DNA of 64,000 bases. Origin: Hyphomicrobiales bacterium. GTDB taxonomy: Bacteria; Pseudomonadota; Alphaproteobacteria; Rhizobiales; Rhizobiaceae. Positions within the stretch are counted from its first letter, which is position 1. Every line of letters begins with the position of its first letter. Position numbers and translations under genes: made by a program. A model generated the notes under the pieces. The model was not told where the DNA came from, did no database searches, and worked only from the letters and a program-made list of their open reading frames with translations. Of this stretch, positions 53,055 to 62,362 are shown piece by piece. The stretch covers positions 31,354-95,353 of the forward strand of contig UCKU01000029.1 in NCBI GenBank assembly GCA_900473185.1, read 5' to 3'.

Positions 53055-54539
53055 ATGCACATAAGCTGGATTGTTTCGAGAAAGGTGACGCGCTTGAGAG
53101 ACCTCGACAACCACAGTGTTGCAATCATACCCAGCAACCCTGCGCTTTCCTCATTGAAAGTCGCTTGGGGATGGGCGGAGTTCTCTGCCGAGGACGGACT
53201 TGGCCCGCTGTCCTCGATGTACGAGGCTGGTGATGCGCTCGTGGCTGTGGGCCAACTGGACGACGATGGTCTGACCATTCTCGGCAGCGGTGCCATGGTC
53301 GCTCCGGGTATTCTGTTGACTGCCACCCACGTGCTCGATGAATTTCCACGAGAGGGCGATGGGCCCGTGTTCTTCACGTTCCTCCCGGGGAGGGCCCGGG
53401 CTTGGCTGCCGCATGACGTCGTCACTGCTTCCGGCCAAGACAAGTTCGATGACACTCGGAAAATCGTCTCCGACCTATCGCTTGTCGGCGTCACCCTGAA
53501 CTCCGAAGCGCACGAGGACTTTCCCTTGAACCTTGCTGCCATGCAGGTGGCCCTGCCGCTTCTCGGCGAACGGCTGTGGGCGATTGGCTTCAGGCATCAT
53601 CACATCGAAAAAGGTGCAGCCCGCGTCACGCCCATGGTTTCCTCCGGCTTGGTTACCGCGGTTTATCCAAATGGTCGGGGCAAATTCCTGGCATCGCCGT
53701 GTGTGGAGGTCAACATGGATGCGCTCGGAGGCATGAGCGGCGGGGCAGTCGTCAACAGCGAAGGTCGCGTCGTCGGGATCGTCTCCACCTCGTTCGAGGG
53801 TGGCCCGGCATTCATCACCTTGATTTGGGACGCTCTTCGTCTGGATGTCGCGGGCGCTGTTAGCGACCTGCAAACGCGTGAAAAGGTCACCCTTCAGTTC
53901 GCGGCCTCGAAAGGACTAGCTAGGCTGTTTGGGAATATCGACGCAAAGCCGTGGGGCGACGTGGTCTTCAGTCTCTCGACTGCAGAAAGCGAACTCCTCG
54001 CCAACTCCCTTTCCGATGAAGAAGCGGAGGACAGGCTACGCAGGCTCGTTCGTGACGATATCGACACGTTCGTCGACGAGTTCGGACAGGAGATGGAGTC
54101 AGCTGCTGGTGATGCCGCGATGGAGCTGCTCGAGGGCCTCTCCCTGTCCAAGCTCCGTGAAATGCTGGCCGTCTCGGAGATCGCGCCAGAGCTCCTCGAG
54201 CCGATCGAGGGTTTCACAGTCGAGGATTTCGAGGGTGTCGAAGACCCCGAAGTCATCTCTGCCGAAAAGGTCGGCACGGACAAGCTCCGGATCGACCTTT
54301 TCTTCAGCCTTCATTGCATCATCTGGACCGTCACGATTCCGGAGGATTGTCTCCGCGAGCATGAAGATGAGTATGCGGGGCACTTCATGAACATCGACGT
54401 CACGGACGGGACCGCGTCCCTTGAACTCGTCCAGAGGATCTATTTCAGGGCAACGCTTGCTTTCGACGGCGAACTCAAGGAGTTCACGGACATAGCCTTC
54501 CGTAGCGCCGCTGTTCGAAGGCCAAGGCAGAAGACCTAG
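53055..54539 (+). CDS. Trypsin-like serine protease with C-terminal extension
   Basis: The protein has about 494 residues from the ATG at 53055; the frame is open to 52893 and the true start is unsure. The trypsin-fold triad is visible: His in GILLTATHVLDEF (about 91), Asp in VSDLSLVGV (about 141), Ser in ALGGMSGGAVVNSEGRVVGI (about 227). The C-terminal 230 residues are acidic and helical, then beta, with no family that I know. No signal peptide is convincing, so it may act in the cytoplasm. Proteases of this kind occur in defence islands as effectors. Confidence 0.75.
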   Translation: MHISWIVSRKVTRLRDLDNHSVAIIPSNPALSSLKVAWGWAEFSAEDGLGPLSSMYEAGDALVAVGQLDDDGLTILGSGAMVAPGILLTATHVLDEFPREGDGPVFFTFLPGRARAWLPHDVVTASGQDKFDDTRKIVSDLSLVGVTLNSEAHEDFPLNLAAMQVALPLLGERLWAIGFRHHHIEKGAARVTPMVSSGLVTAVYPNGRGKFLASPCVEVNMDALGGMSGGAVVNSEGRVVGIVSTSFEGGPAFITLIWDALRLDVAGAVSDLQTREKVTLQFAASKGLARLFGNIDAKPWGDVVFSLSTAESELLANSLSDEEAEDRLRRLVRDDIDTFVDEFGQEMESAAGDAAMELLEGLSLSKLREMLAVSEIAPELLEPIEGFTVEDFEGVEDPEVISAEKVGTDKLRIDLFFSLHCIIWTVTIPEDCLREHEDEYAGHFMNIDVTDGTASLELVQRIYFRATLAFDGELKEFTDIAFRSAAVRRPRQKT

Positions 54540-54592
54540 AACGGCCCAGTCCCGGTTCTCCGTCCGTGATCGCCGGTGAGCAAAGCAACCTT

Positions 54593-56209
54593 CTAGTCCA
54601 ACGAAACCTGGCGATAGGAAACGCTGACCGGAAATGCCTTATTGAGTTCCTCGATGTAGGCGATGGCGTCGCCTTCCAGCGGAGGGGTCCCGACGACGAC
54701 GAGGCGCGCCGGCCTTGTCGCGCCAGGCCAAAGGGCATATTCGAGAAGCTGGCCCAGCGCCTCGCGCAAGCAGCTGCGGACCGTCGCCCCGGTCTTGATC
54801 TCGAACATCCACAGTGCCCCATCTTTCAGGGCAACGACGTCGACCGAGCGAAGGCCGATGGGGACCTCGCAGACCACCCTCTCGAAGCCGTCCTTCGTCA
54901 GCGCATCTTTCAGGCGCCGCTGGATTTCGGCGTGCCGGAGGTAGATGTCGAGCGTTCGTTCCTTCGTCGAGGCGCTTATCCATCGACCACCGGTGACCTC
55001 CCGGCCTTGCTCGATTTGTAGCGTTTCCTCGATCTTTGCGACGCTGGCACCACTCGCTTGGCCGGCATCGTCGCGAGATTGCGCGAATTCCACCGCTTCA
55101 TAGAGCGGCAGGAGTCGATCGAACACCTGCAGCGCAGCCAGCGGATCGAACTTCCCGAGCGCTTGCGCCATGCCGAGGAAAACGAAATTGCCCTCCTGGA
55201 AAAGTGCCTCGGGAATGGGGGACGGCCGCCCGTTCACGCTGCGCCCGTCTTTTTGCCATGACCACATTTCCAAGTCGCCGAGACCGTCGGCGTTTTCGCG
55301 AAGCCAGTCGTTGAAGCGTGCCACCTTCGGCAGGAGCGTGTCGATCTTCGGGAAAGATCGGCTGGCCTGGAAAGAGAAGGCGACGCCCGCCCGGATCGCG
55401 GAAAGGCCATTTGCCAATCGGTCGTGGCCGACATTGAACTGCAGCTCGCTTCGACCACCCTTGTGGAATGCAAAGTCGCGTCCCTCGAGGTCGGTGTTGA
55501 AGATCGTCCTTGCCGTGCGGCCGAGCTTGAACACGTGTGCCCGCATTTCCTGCAGCTTGGAAATCTCGAACGGCCCGGCCTGTCGCTCGATCGACGTCAC
55601 GGCGTCCTTGACCGCGGCCTGGATTTCGTCCGTCTCCGGAGACTTCAAGAGAACGCGAGCGACGGCATCCATCGAAGGAAAGGAACGGACCAGTTCGGCA
55701 GGCACCTTGAACCCATAGCCCTGCAATGGCCGGACCGGGCGGCCGGCAAGCTCAAAGGGGAAGTAGGCCGGCTCGCCCTTGCCGACGGGAACACGAGCAC
55801 GGATTTTCTCAAGGAGAGGTCTCTGCAGCCTCAGCTCCTCCAGCGTGACCGGCTTGTCGAGGATCGTGTGGTCCTCGAGTGGGATGAAATAGCCCGGTAC
55901 GGGAACTGGAATCGCACCGCGTTCGCGCGCGCTCGCCCCGTGGGCAGCCCAGGTAATTTCCCGATAGTCCCATCGGCCAGCGACGCGAGAGACGCTCGTT
56001 ATAGCAGAGCGGTTGCCGTCATAATGAAAGACAAGGTCACCCTCGACCGCATTCTTGAGCAGCGAATAGTGCCAGTCCTCCTTGCTATCGCCATTCAGCA
56101 GGGGAGCACGCAGGTCGGTGCCGATATCGTCCCGCTCCGTCGATTCGAGCCAGTAGTTTTCTCCGGGCCTTCCCAGCCACCAATATGCTTGCGACACGAA
56201 TGACCCCAA
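54593..56209 (-). CDS. Predicted modification-dependent nuclease (EVE/PUA-like plus PD-(D/E)XK)
   Basis: The protein has 538 residues. Residues 1-100 (QAYWWLGRPGENYWLESTER, LLKNAVEGDLVFHYD, ITSVSRVAG) look like an EVE/PUA-type domain, which reads modified bases. The middle (LQFNVGHDRLANGLSAIRAG, LPKVARFNDWL) resembles the MrcB/DUF3578-type region of type IV restriction proteins. Residues 445-490 (SVDVVALKDGALWMFEIKTG) give the Asp and Glu-x-Lys of a PD-(D/E)XK nuclease. Together they suggest cleavage of DNA with foreign modifications. It is a single gene, convergent with the protease. Confidence 0.65.
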   Translation of the reverse strand: MGSFVSQAYWWLGRPGENYWLESTERDDIGTDLRAPLLNGDSKEDWHYSLLKNAVEGDLVFHYDGNRSAITSVSRVAGRWDYREITWAAHGASARERGAIPVPVPGYFIPLEDHTILDKPVTLEELRLQRPLLEKIRARVPVGKGEPAYFPFELAGRPVRPLQGYGFKVPAELVRSFPSMDAVARVLLKSPETDEIQAAVKDAVTSIERQAGPFEISKLQEMRAHVFKLGRTARTIFNTDLEGRDFAFHKGGRSELQFNVGHDRLANGLSAIRAGVAFSFQASRSFPKIDTLLPKVARFNDWLRENADGLGDLEMWSWQKDGRSVNGRPSPIPEALFQEGNFVFLGMAQALGKFDPLAALQVFDRLLPLYEAVEFAQSRDDAGQASGASVAKIEETLQIEQGREVTGGRWISASTKERTLDIYLRHAEIQRRLKDALTKDGFERVVCEVPIGLRSVDVVALKDGALWMFEIKTGATVRSCLREALGQLLEYALWPGATRPARLVVVGTPPLEGDAIAYIEELNKAFPVSVSYRQVSLD

Positions 56210-56390
56210 CTGCAGCTTGCGAACGATGCGCTATCTATCGCCAACAAGTTTTAAAAGAGGGTCAATCGCCTGCCTGAAAACCGACATCCTCCGCGATCGG
56301 GCGATCCGTCCGGGAGCCAAGGCGATCGAGGCAAAGACCGTTCGACCCGCCGCCTGGGTTGGGCGGCGGGTGTCCCGGCAAGGACGGGCG

Positions 56391-58745
56391 TTAGGCAGCC
56401 TCCCAAACCTGGTTCAGAATGCGTGCCGCAAGGGCGGCCTTGTCCTGTGGCAGGAACCGGCCATAATGCTGCTGGATCATATCCGGCGTATCCTGGATCG
56501 CGTAACTCGCCTGTTCATACGAACCCGTCAGCTTGAGGATATGGGTCGCAAGGATGTCCCGCACGTTGTGTGGCCCGTGCGGAAGAAGACCCTTGATGGC
56601 TCCCCGACCGGTATATGGGTTATGAATCCCGTATCGTTGGATGATAAGTCGCCAAGCCTCGTAGAACGTCGTCTGATTGTATTCAGCGTCCGTACTGGAT
56701 TGCTTCACGGTTTTCACGAAAAAGGTCCCTGGATCCTTGGCATCCCTTAGCAGGATACCCCTGTGTCGGTCGATGTAAGCCCCGATATGATGATAGAGAT
56801 CAAGGAGATCCGGCAGGATCAGCCGAAACGGCTTGGAACCGAAGAATGACGAGTTCGAATTCTTGAACGCCGCCGAAGGGATCAGAACTTCCCAGCCAGC
56901 TTCGCGGTCGTTCCATCGGATTTCACCCCGTTTCATTTCCTCGAGTCTACGCTCCGATGTCGGGAAGTGGCCGCGCGGGCAAAAGAGAAGCTGCCGGAGG
57001 TTCTTCTGTCGCAGTCCCAGATGCAATCCCAACCGCAGCATCAGGAACGACCGAACTGATTCCGCTGCAGAGCGTGGATACCGATCCTTGTCCGGCATCC
57101 GAAGCAGGATCTCGTCGGTTATCTTGCGATATTCCGCGAGCGGGCTGGGTGCCTCCAGAACACACATGATCGGTTCGAACGGATCGCGATGAACCCGCAT
57201 AACGCGTTGGATTTCCTTGATACGGTTCCGCGCATGGATGTGAAATGCATCGAGGCTCGCATGCCAATCTCGCTTGGCCGCTTCGATTTCGCTCGCGCTT
57301 ACTAGGCCAGTCACAGGAACCACCCGTTCGACAAGCTCCGGATGCTGGCGGAGCCAGCCCGTCTCTTCCCGCGTCAACGAAAGCGCGATACTGAGCATGT
57401 CGGCTTCCCAGGCAGTGTAAAAACCCCTCCGCCGCTCACGCCATTGCAAATACCAGTCCCAGATTCCCGGGAAAATCAGCAGGCCGAATGTCAGCGCTCC
57501 AAGCGGTATACCGCGGCCAGCGACCTCTCCACTTGGGGATGCCGCAAGCGCGCCGAACATGAGACCCAGATGCTCGAGTTTCTGGGCAGCGGTTTCCTCA
57601 CCCCAAACGCCATTGCGTCGATACCCGATCGCCGTCAACGTGGTCGTCTTGAATGTGATGAGGTTGGCCATTTCCATTGCGAGCCGCGGAGGCGCGTCAA
57701 TGACGCCGGACAGCAGGTCCGGGTCGTCGATGTCGGCGGATGGATCGAAGGCAGGCGTGTTCGCTCGGCCGAGGCTGGGCATGACGCGTCCCCCGTAAGT
57801 CATTGCAGGGAACCGGATGGCATAGCGCTGTTTTGAAGCTGCGGCCTGGAAACGTCGATAGTCGGTGGCGCCGGTAATGATGACCCGACGCACCCACTCG
57901 AGGATCTCTTCGCGCTTTGCAAAGGGAAGTTTGTTGAAATCGTCGGGGAGGTGCCAGGCCAGACGTCGTCGTTCTGCCGGAGAGACATCCTCACCAAGAT
58001 CATGGCCGGATACCGACCGTGATTGATGCGGAAGCTTGGCTTTGAAATAGCCTTGGGGAAGTTGATATCGATGCTCGATCCGGCCAAGCACGTCCATGCT
58101 CTCGACACTGCGGGGAACCTTAGTGCCTTTCAGCCAGCTTAATATGGTAGTGTCGTCGAAAATGTCGCCAGGGCGCTTGATGGCACGGTGGAGGTAATAA
58201 TAACTTTCGCCGAACCGGCGCATCTGCAATTCCAGGGATGCCTGAAACGACTTGGGATCATCATATCGATCGAAAAGCGCAGTCGGGAAATCTTCTTCAT
58301 GGGTTTCAGACGGGTTTTCGTCAGCTTTCGGTTGTCTCCGTTGCGCGCTTGACTTTGTCTGGTTCTTCGGGTGCCCTGGCCGCTGCGTACTCACTTTGCG
58401 CGGGCGCGAGGGCAGGCCCTCCGCGGAGGATGGCTCGTTGTTGACGAGCCATCGAACGATCGCGTCGAAACCATTCTGAGCAATCCGTTTCAGCTTTGCA
58501 TTCAACTCGGATTTTAGACCACAGGCGAATACGATCTCCGACCAGTCGGTTCTCCCGATCCTGGTTGGCGGTCTCTCCCGATGACGGATCAGGTCGATCA
58601 TGTACCCGGTAAGTCGTTCAAGGTCTTCGGAGGAGAGGAGGGGGCTGAGGCGGACTTCGGCGAAGCTTCTTATCTTCCGCTCGAAACCATCTGCAGAGGC
58701 ATTTCCGGGCATTCCAAATCTCATTACCATATCGACGTTTATCAA
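56391..58745 (-). CDS. Large tyrosine-recombinase-like integrase at island edge
   Basis: The protein has 784 residues. The C-terminal third has tyrosine recombinase features: Arg in LHLGLRQKNLRQL (about 578), H-x-x-R in GPHNVRDILATHIL (about 728), and Tyr in MIQQHYGRFLPQD (about 761). The long N-terminal part has a basic Pro/Ser-rich linker (residues 105-150) and no domain that I can name. Such long recombinase-like proteins often mark the ends of mobile defence islands. It may have brought the island in. Confidence 0.7.
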   Translation of the reverse strand: MINVDMVMRFGMPGNASADGFERKIRSFAEVRLSPLLSSEDLERLTGYMIDLIRHRERPPTRIGRTDWSEIVFACGLKSELNAKLKRIAQNGFDAIVRWLVNNEPSSAEGLPSRPRKVSTQRPGHPKNQTKSSAQRRQPKADENPSETHEEDFPTALFDRYDDPKSFQASLELQMRRFGESYYYLHRAIKRPGDIFDDTTILSWLKGTKVPRSVESMDVLGRIEHRYQLPQGYFKAKLPHQSRSVSGHDLGEDVSPAERRRLAWHLPDDFNKLPFAKREEILEWVRRVIITGATDYRRFQAAASKQRYAIRFPAMTYGGRVMPSLGRANTPAFDPSADIDDPDLLSGVIDAPPRLAMEMANLITFKTTTLTAIGYRRNGVWGEETAAQKLEHLGLMFGALAASPSGEVAGRGIPLGALTFGLLIFPGIWDWYLQWRERRRGFYTAWEADMLSIALSLTREETGWLRQHPELVERVVPVTGLVSASEIEAAKRDWHASLDAFHIHARNRIKEIQRVMRVHRDPFEPIMCVLEAPSPLAEYRKITDEILLRMPDKDRYPRSAAESVRSFLMLRLGLHLGLRQKNLRQLLFCPRGHFPTSERRLEEMKRGEIRWNDREAGWEVLIPSAAFKNSNSSFFGSKPFRLILPDLLDLYHHIGAYIDRHRGILLRDAKDPGTFFVKTVKQSSTDAEYNQTTFYEAWRLIIQRYGIHNPYTGRGAIKGLLPHGPHNVRDILATHILKLTGSYEQASYAIQDTPDMIQQHYGRFLPQDKAALAARILNQVWEAA

Positions 58746-58972
58746 TTGATGGTCAACAACTCTGCGAAAGTTAAGCGCTGCCGATATGGGCAGGCGACAC
58801 AGCTAAAGATTGCTTTGATGGAAAATTTCAGGAGCTCACCTAGAGGCTGCGGCAACGAGATTCTCTTGGCTGTATTTGAAGAGGACGGATATCCGCCCTC
58901 TTACTCGACAGTGTCCCTATCCGCTCATTCGCGGGATCTCAGCTAAGCGAGTTGGCTTTCATCAGGTGTAGC

Positions 58973-59953
58973 CTATGGCTCCAGCACGACTTTACCCGTT
59001 GTGTTCCGACTCTCCAAATCTCTGTGGGCTTGGGTTGCCTCGCTCAACGCATAACGCTGTACCGAAATCTTCAGGCTGCCTTCCCTGAACATCTCGATCA
59101 ACGCCTGCGTCGCACCCATTGCGAGGTGGATATGGTCGGGGCCGAAATAGTCGCCCACATAGAAGCCGCGCACTGTCTGGTTTGTCTCTATGATGGTGCC
59201 GGGCTTGAAAATGATGTCCGCGTTGCTGGCATTGCCGTAGGTGACGACCGTTCCGAACGATCGCGTGGCGCTGACGGCATCGAGGAAACGATCGCCACTC
59301 ATTTCGAAATAGATATCGGCACCTTTTCCGCCGGTCAGTTCCCGGATTTGCTCGATGCGATCGGCAGCATGCGCATCGATCGCATGGTGCGCTCCGAGTT
59401 CTTTTGCTCGCGTGCGCTTACCTTCGGTGCTGGCGATCGCGATAATGTTCGTCACACCGATTTTGCGAGCGATCTGCACCATGAGCGAACCGACGCCACC
59501 GGCGGCCGCTTCGATAACGACCGATCTGCCGGCCGAAGGTGCTGCGTCCGTCAGCATCAGATAGGCAGAAAGCCCCTGAATGAGGAAGGCCGTACTCTCG
59601 GCAAAGCTGATGTCGTCAGAAATTTGGTTCGCAAAATTCTCGTTGACGATCGCATATTCTGCATAGCCGCCGACGCCTGAAAACCCGAGAACGCGGTCGC
59701 CGTTCTTGAACTTCGTGACGCCCGGACCGACCGCCTCGACGAAACCGGCCACCTCCGCACCAATCACAAGCGGAACCGGTGTCTTTTCGCGATAGGAATC
59801 GCGGCGGCGAAGGACGTCCGAAAAATTGACGCCGGCCGCCTTCACGGCGATCAGGATTTCCCCGGCCTTCGGTGTTGGACGGTCGGCCTCTTCGATCTCA
59901 ATGACATTGGGGCCGCCGGTTTTCCTGATGATTGCCTGCTTCATGCTTGTCAT
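58973..59953 (-). CDS. Zinc-independent MDR oxidoreductase / quinone reductase
   Basis: The protein has 326 residues from the ATG at 59953, with GGAGATC just upstream. The N-terminal GroES-like part (AAGVNFSDVLRRRDSYREKT) and the Rossmann motif AAAGGVGSLMVQIARKIG near residue 155 place it with NADPH:quinone oxidoreductases. The zinc-ligand residues of alcohol dehydrogenases are absent. It is the last of a set of minus-strand metabolic genes, which are too far apart to assume one transcript. Confidence 0.88.
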   Translation of the reverse strand: MTSMKQAIIRKTGGPNVIEIEEADRPTPKAGEILIAVKAAGVNFSDVLRRRDSYREKTPVPLVIGAEVAGFVEAVGPGVTKFKNGDRVLGFSGVGGYAEYAIVNENFANQISDDISFAESTAFLIQGLSAYLMLTDAAPSAGRSVVIEAAAGGVGSLMVQIARKIGVTNIIAIASTEGKRTRAKELGAHHAIDAHAADRIEQIRELTGGKGADIYFEMSGDRFLDAVSATRSFGTVVTYGNASNADIIFKPGTIIETNQTVRGFYVGDYFGPDHIHLAMGATQALIEMFREGSLKISVQRYALSEATQAHRDLESRNTTGKVVLEP

Positions 59954-60068
59954 GGTGATCTCCAATTCGAGTTTGGGGTTAGGTTGGGTTGGATTTGGCG
60001 TCCTGTTGGCTGGCCGGCCGCGTACCCAAGGATCAGAAGAACCCGCGGGAGGGCGCGCTCACCTCGCC

Positions 60069-60086
60069 CCCCGCGGGGCCGCGGGG
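60069..60086. other. Strong GC hairpin
   Basis: CCCCGCGG and CCGCGGGG form a perfect 8-bp stem with a 2-base loop, about 100 bases past the stop of the gene ending at 60185. No T run follows on either strand, so it is not a classical terminator. It may still protect or end the transcript. Confidence 0.35.
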
Positions 60087-60184
60087 ATCATTGACGTATT
60101 ATGGGAGTGTTTTTATTCGAGTGTTTCGATTCCTACGTCAGGGGTAAGGCGCGAAAACCGACTCGCTCGCCAATGCTCGCACGC

Positions 60185-61117
60185 TCAGACAGACTGACGG
60201 GATTCCCGGTTCTTTCGGTTCTCGTAGGCCTTGAGGTTCACCGACACGATGTTCAACAAGGGGGTTGCGATGTCGCCCGCCCGCGCAATCAGATCGCCGA
60301 TTACGTGATCGGCCTCGATGCGCGCGCCTGCTTCCATGTCGCGCATCATCGACGCAGTCAGCGGCGACGCGGCAGACGTAATGATGCCCAGTGCCCGCTC
60401 GCGCGCCGCTGTTCCGCATGGATGTCTGGAACGAGCCGCGATGCCGAGACATTCGTCGAGAAGGGCAGACGCGATCACGCTGCCGCCGGCCGCGACGATA
60501 TCGCCAACCGATGCCCGCAGTAGGGTGGTGATACCGGCGCTCGCGGCGATGAACACCCACTTCTCCCACATTTCCTGGACGATGTCGGGGGAAAGGCGGA
60601 CCTCGAAACCGGCGTCGGCCAGGTGCGCGAAAACCGCCGTGTCGCCGCCGATCTGAGCCGAGGACCGCGCTCCCAAAACGAGCGTTTGCATTGGCGCGAG
60701 GTGGTGGATCCGTCCGTCCGCGTCGAGGGTGGTGGAAATCATGCATTGCCCACCGAGGACACGATCAATGACGAAGAGCCTGTCGAGGACATCGAGGTGA
60801 CGCATACCGTTCAGCAAAGGCAGGATCAGGGTCTCTGGACCGACTGCGGAGGCGAAGGAGCGCGCAGCATCGTTGAGATCGTAGGCTTTGCAGCTCAAAA
60901 TGATGAGATCGAAGGGCGCGGAGATATCTGCCGCAAGGACGGTCTTCGGCGCTTCGACATGCAGGTCGCCGGCCGGGCTTAAAATCCGCAATCCGTTCGC
61001 GTTGAGCACTTCTGCCCGGCGCTCGCGGACCAGGAAGGTCACGTCACGCCCGGCCGCCGCCAGTCGCCCGCCAAAATAGCCACCGATGCTCCCGGCTCCG
61101 ACGACAAGAATGCGCAT
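60185..61117 (-). CDS. 2-dehydropantoate 2-reductase family enzyme (PanE/ApbA)
   Basis: The protein has 310 residues from the ATG at 61117 (MRILVVGAGSIGGYFGGRLA), which opens directly into the NADP-binding glycine motif. Later landmarks ILSCKAYDL, LPLLNGMRHLDVL and WEKWVFIAASAGITTLLRA, with the family's Lys, fit ketopantoate reductase. Paralogues often act on other 2-oxo or hydroxy acids, and the neighbours are not pantothenate genes, so the symbol is left open. Confidence 0.88.
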   Translation of the reverse strand: MRILVVGAGSIGGYFGGRLAAAGRDVTFLVRERRAEVLNANGLRILSPAGDLHVEAPKTVLAADISAPFDLIILSCKAYDLNDAARSFASAVGPETLILPLLNGMRHLDVLDRLFVIDRVLGGQCMISTTLDADGRIHHLAPMQTLVLGARSSAQIGGDTAVFAHLADAGFEVRLSPDIVQEMWEKWVFIAASAGITTLLRASVGDIVAAGGSVIASALLDECLGIAARSRHPCGTAARERALGIITSAASPLTASMMRDMEAGARIEADHVIGDLIARAGDIATPLLNIVSVNLKAYENRKNRESRQSV

Positions 61118-61313
61118 GAATAGGTCTCCAGTTGTCATCAATCATTCGAGGGCAAGGCGACAGTGGGATTGGATCATTGCGGTCCACCGCTTGGAAAAAC
61201 CAAGGCCCGGCATCGTTGCCGGGAAGGCATCCCGATGTATGCGCCGTGCCCCGCAGCCCCGGAGTTGGGGGAACCCCGGGGCCGCAGGCTGCTTCACGAG
61301 GCTGGTGCCTCGA

Positions 61314-62303
61314 TCAGATCACACGGCCAAGGAATTTGTGGACGCGGCCGGCGATCTCGCCGCCCTTGTCAGCAAGGGCACAGTGACCGCTGTCGAGCAG
61401 ATGCAGCTCGGCCTTCGGCAGCACGCTGAGATACTTCTGCTGATTGTCGCCGTTGAACAGAATGTCGTTCTTGCCGGTTACGATGAGGGTCGGCGGCTGC
61501 TGAGACTTCAGGAAGTTCTGGGCATTCTGAAGGACCGGGCCGTTGGTGCGGATATCGTAGAGCAGGTCAAGCGAGGCGTCTCCGGCGCCGGGACGCAGCA
61601 GCATGGCGTATTCCGACTGGTATTGCTCGGGATCGATTGCGGACGGATCGCTGACGCCGTTGACATAGAGGCCGCGGACAACGTCGAGGGTGTGGTAGTG
61701 CTCGCCAGCCTTCTGGCGGCTGTCGGCAGAACCGGTCTGCCAGTACGGCACGATCGGTCCGAACCACGGGCTTTCGGCAAAGAACAGCGGGTTGTTCTGC
61801 GCGATTAGTGCCTTCATGCGACCCGGCGACTTGATGGCGACGCGGTAGCCAACGAGGCCGCCGAAGTCGGTCGCATAAAGGGCGTATTGCTTGATGCCGA
61901 CCTTGTCGACGAACTTGCCAACGACTTCGCCGAGGTTGTCGAACGTGTATTTGAAGCTCGAGTTCGAAGGAATGGCGCTGTTGCCGAAGCCCGGATAATC
62001 CGGCGCGAAGACGTGATACTTGCCGGCCAACTCGTCGATGAGTTGGCGGAACATCGCCGACGACGACGGCCAGCCGTGCAGCATGAGGACAACCGGCGCA
62101 CCCGGCTTGCCGGCTTCACGGTAGAAGACGGAGACACCGTCGATATCGACGGTCTTGTAGTGTACCTGAGCGGCGGACTTGCCCGGAAGCGCAGCCTTTG
62201 TCTCAGGGGTGTTCGACTTGGCGAGGCTGGAGGTGGCGCTGGCTGCAATCACGGCTGCCGAACCAGCGAGGACACTCGTAGCGAAAAAACGACGTGTGAT
62301 CAT
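61314..62303 (-). CDS. Exported alpha/beta hydrolase with Asp nucleophile (epoxide hydrolase / dehalogenase type)
   Basis: The protein has 329 residues. The N terminus MITRRFFATSVLAGSAAVIA looks like a Tat-type signal, with a likely cleavage near SSLAK. The oxyanion region LMLHGWPSSSAMFRQL is clear. The nucleophile elbow reads YATDFGGLVGYR, with Asp rather than Ser, as in haloalkane dehalogenases and epoxide hydrolases. The late His lies in LLDSGHCALAD. Periplasmic location is predicted. The substrate cannot be read from sequence. Confidence 0.85.
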   Translation of the reverse strand: MITRRFFATSVLAGSAAVIAASATSSLAKSNTPETKAALPGKSAAQVHYKTVDIDGVSVFYREAGKPGAPVVLMLHGWPSSSAMFRQLIDELAGKYHVFAPDYPGFGNSAIPSNSSFKYTFDNLGEVVGKFVDKVGIKQYALYATDFGGLVGYRVAIKSPGRMKALIAQNNPLFFAESPWFGPIVPYWQTGSADSRQKAGEHYHTLDVVRGLYVNGVSDPSAIDPEQYQSEYAMLLRPGAGDASLDLLYDIRTNGPVLQNAQNFLKSQQPPTLIVTGKNDILFNGDNQQKYLSVLPKAELHLLDSGHCALADKGGEIAGRVHKFLGRVI

Positions 62304-62362
62304 GATCTCATTTTCCTTGGGGGTGTTAGGACTGAATCTTTGGGAATTGCTGTCTTCAGGTT

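Noticed and set aside
35120..58745. Complete Dnd/Ssp phosphorothioation system
   Set aside because: The F-G-H-like genes suggested it, but no dndA-E or sspA-D homologue (cysteine desulfurase, PAPS-reductase-like, SMC-like or DndE) is visible.
58581..58946. 121-codon plus-strand frame at the start of the large recombinase
   Set aside because: Most of it is antisense to the recombinase N terminus, and no motif was seen.
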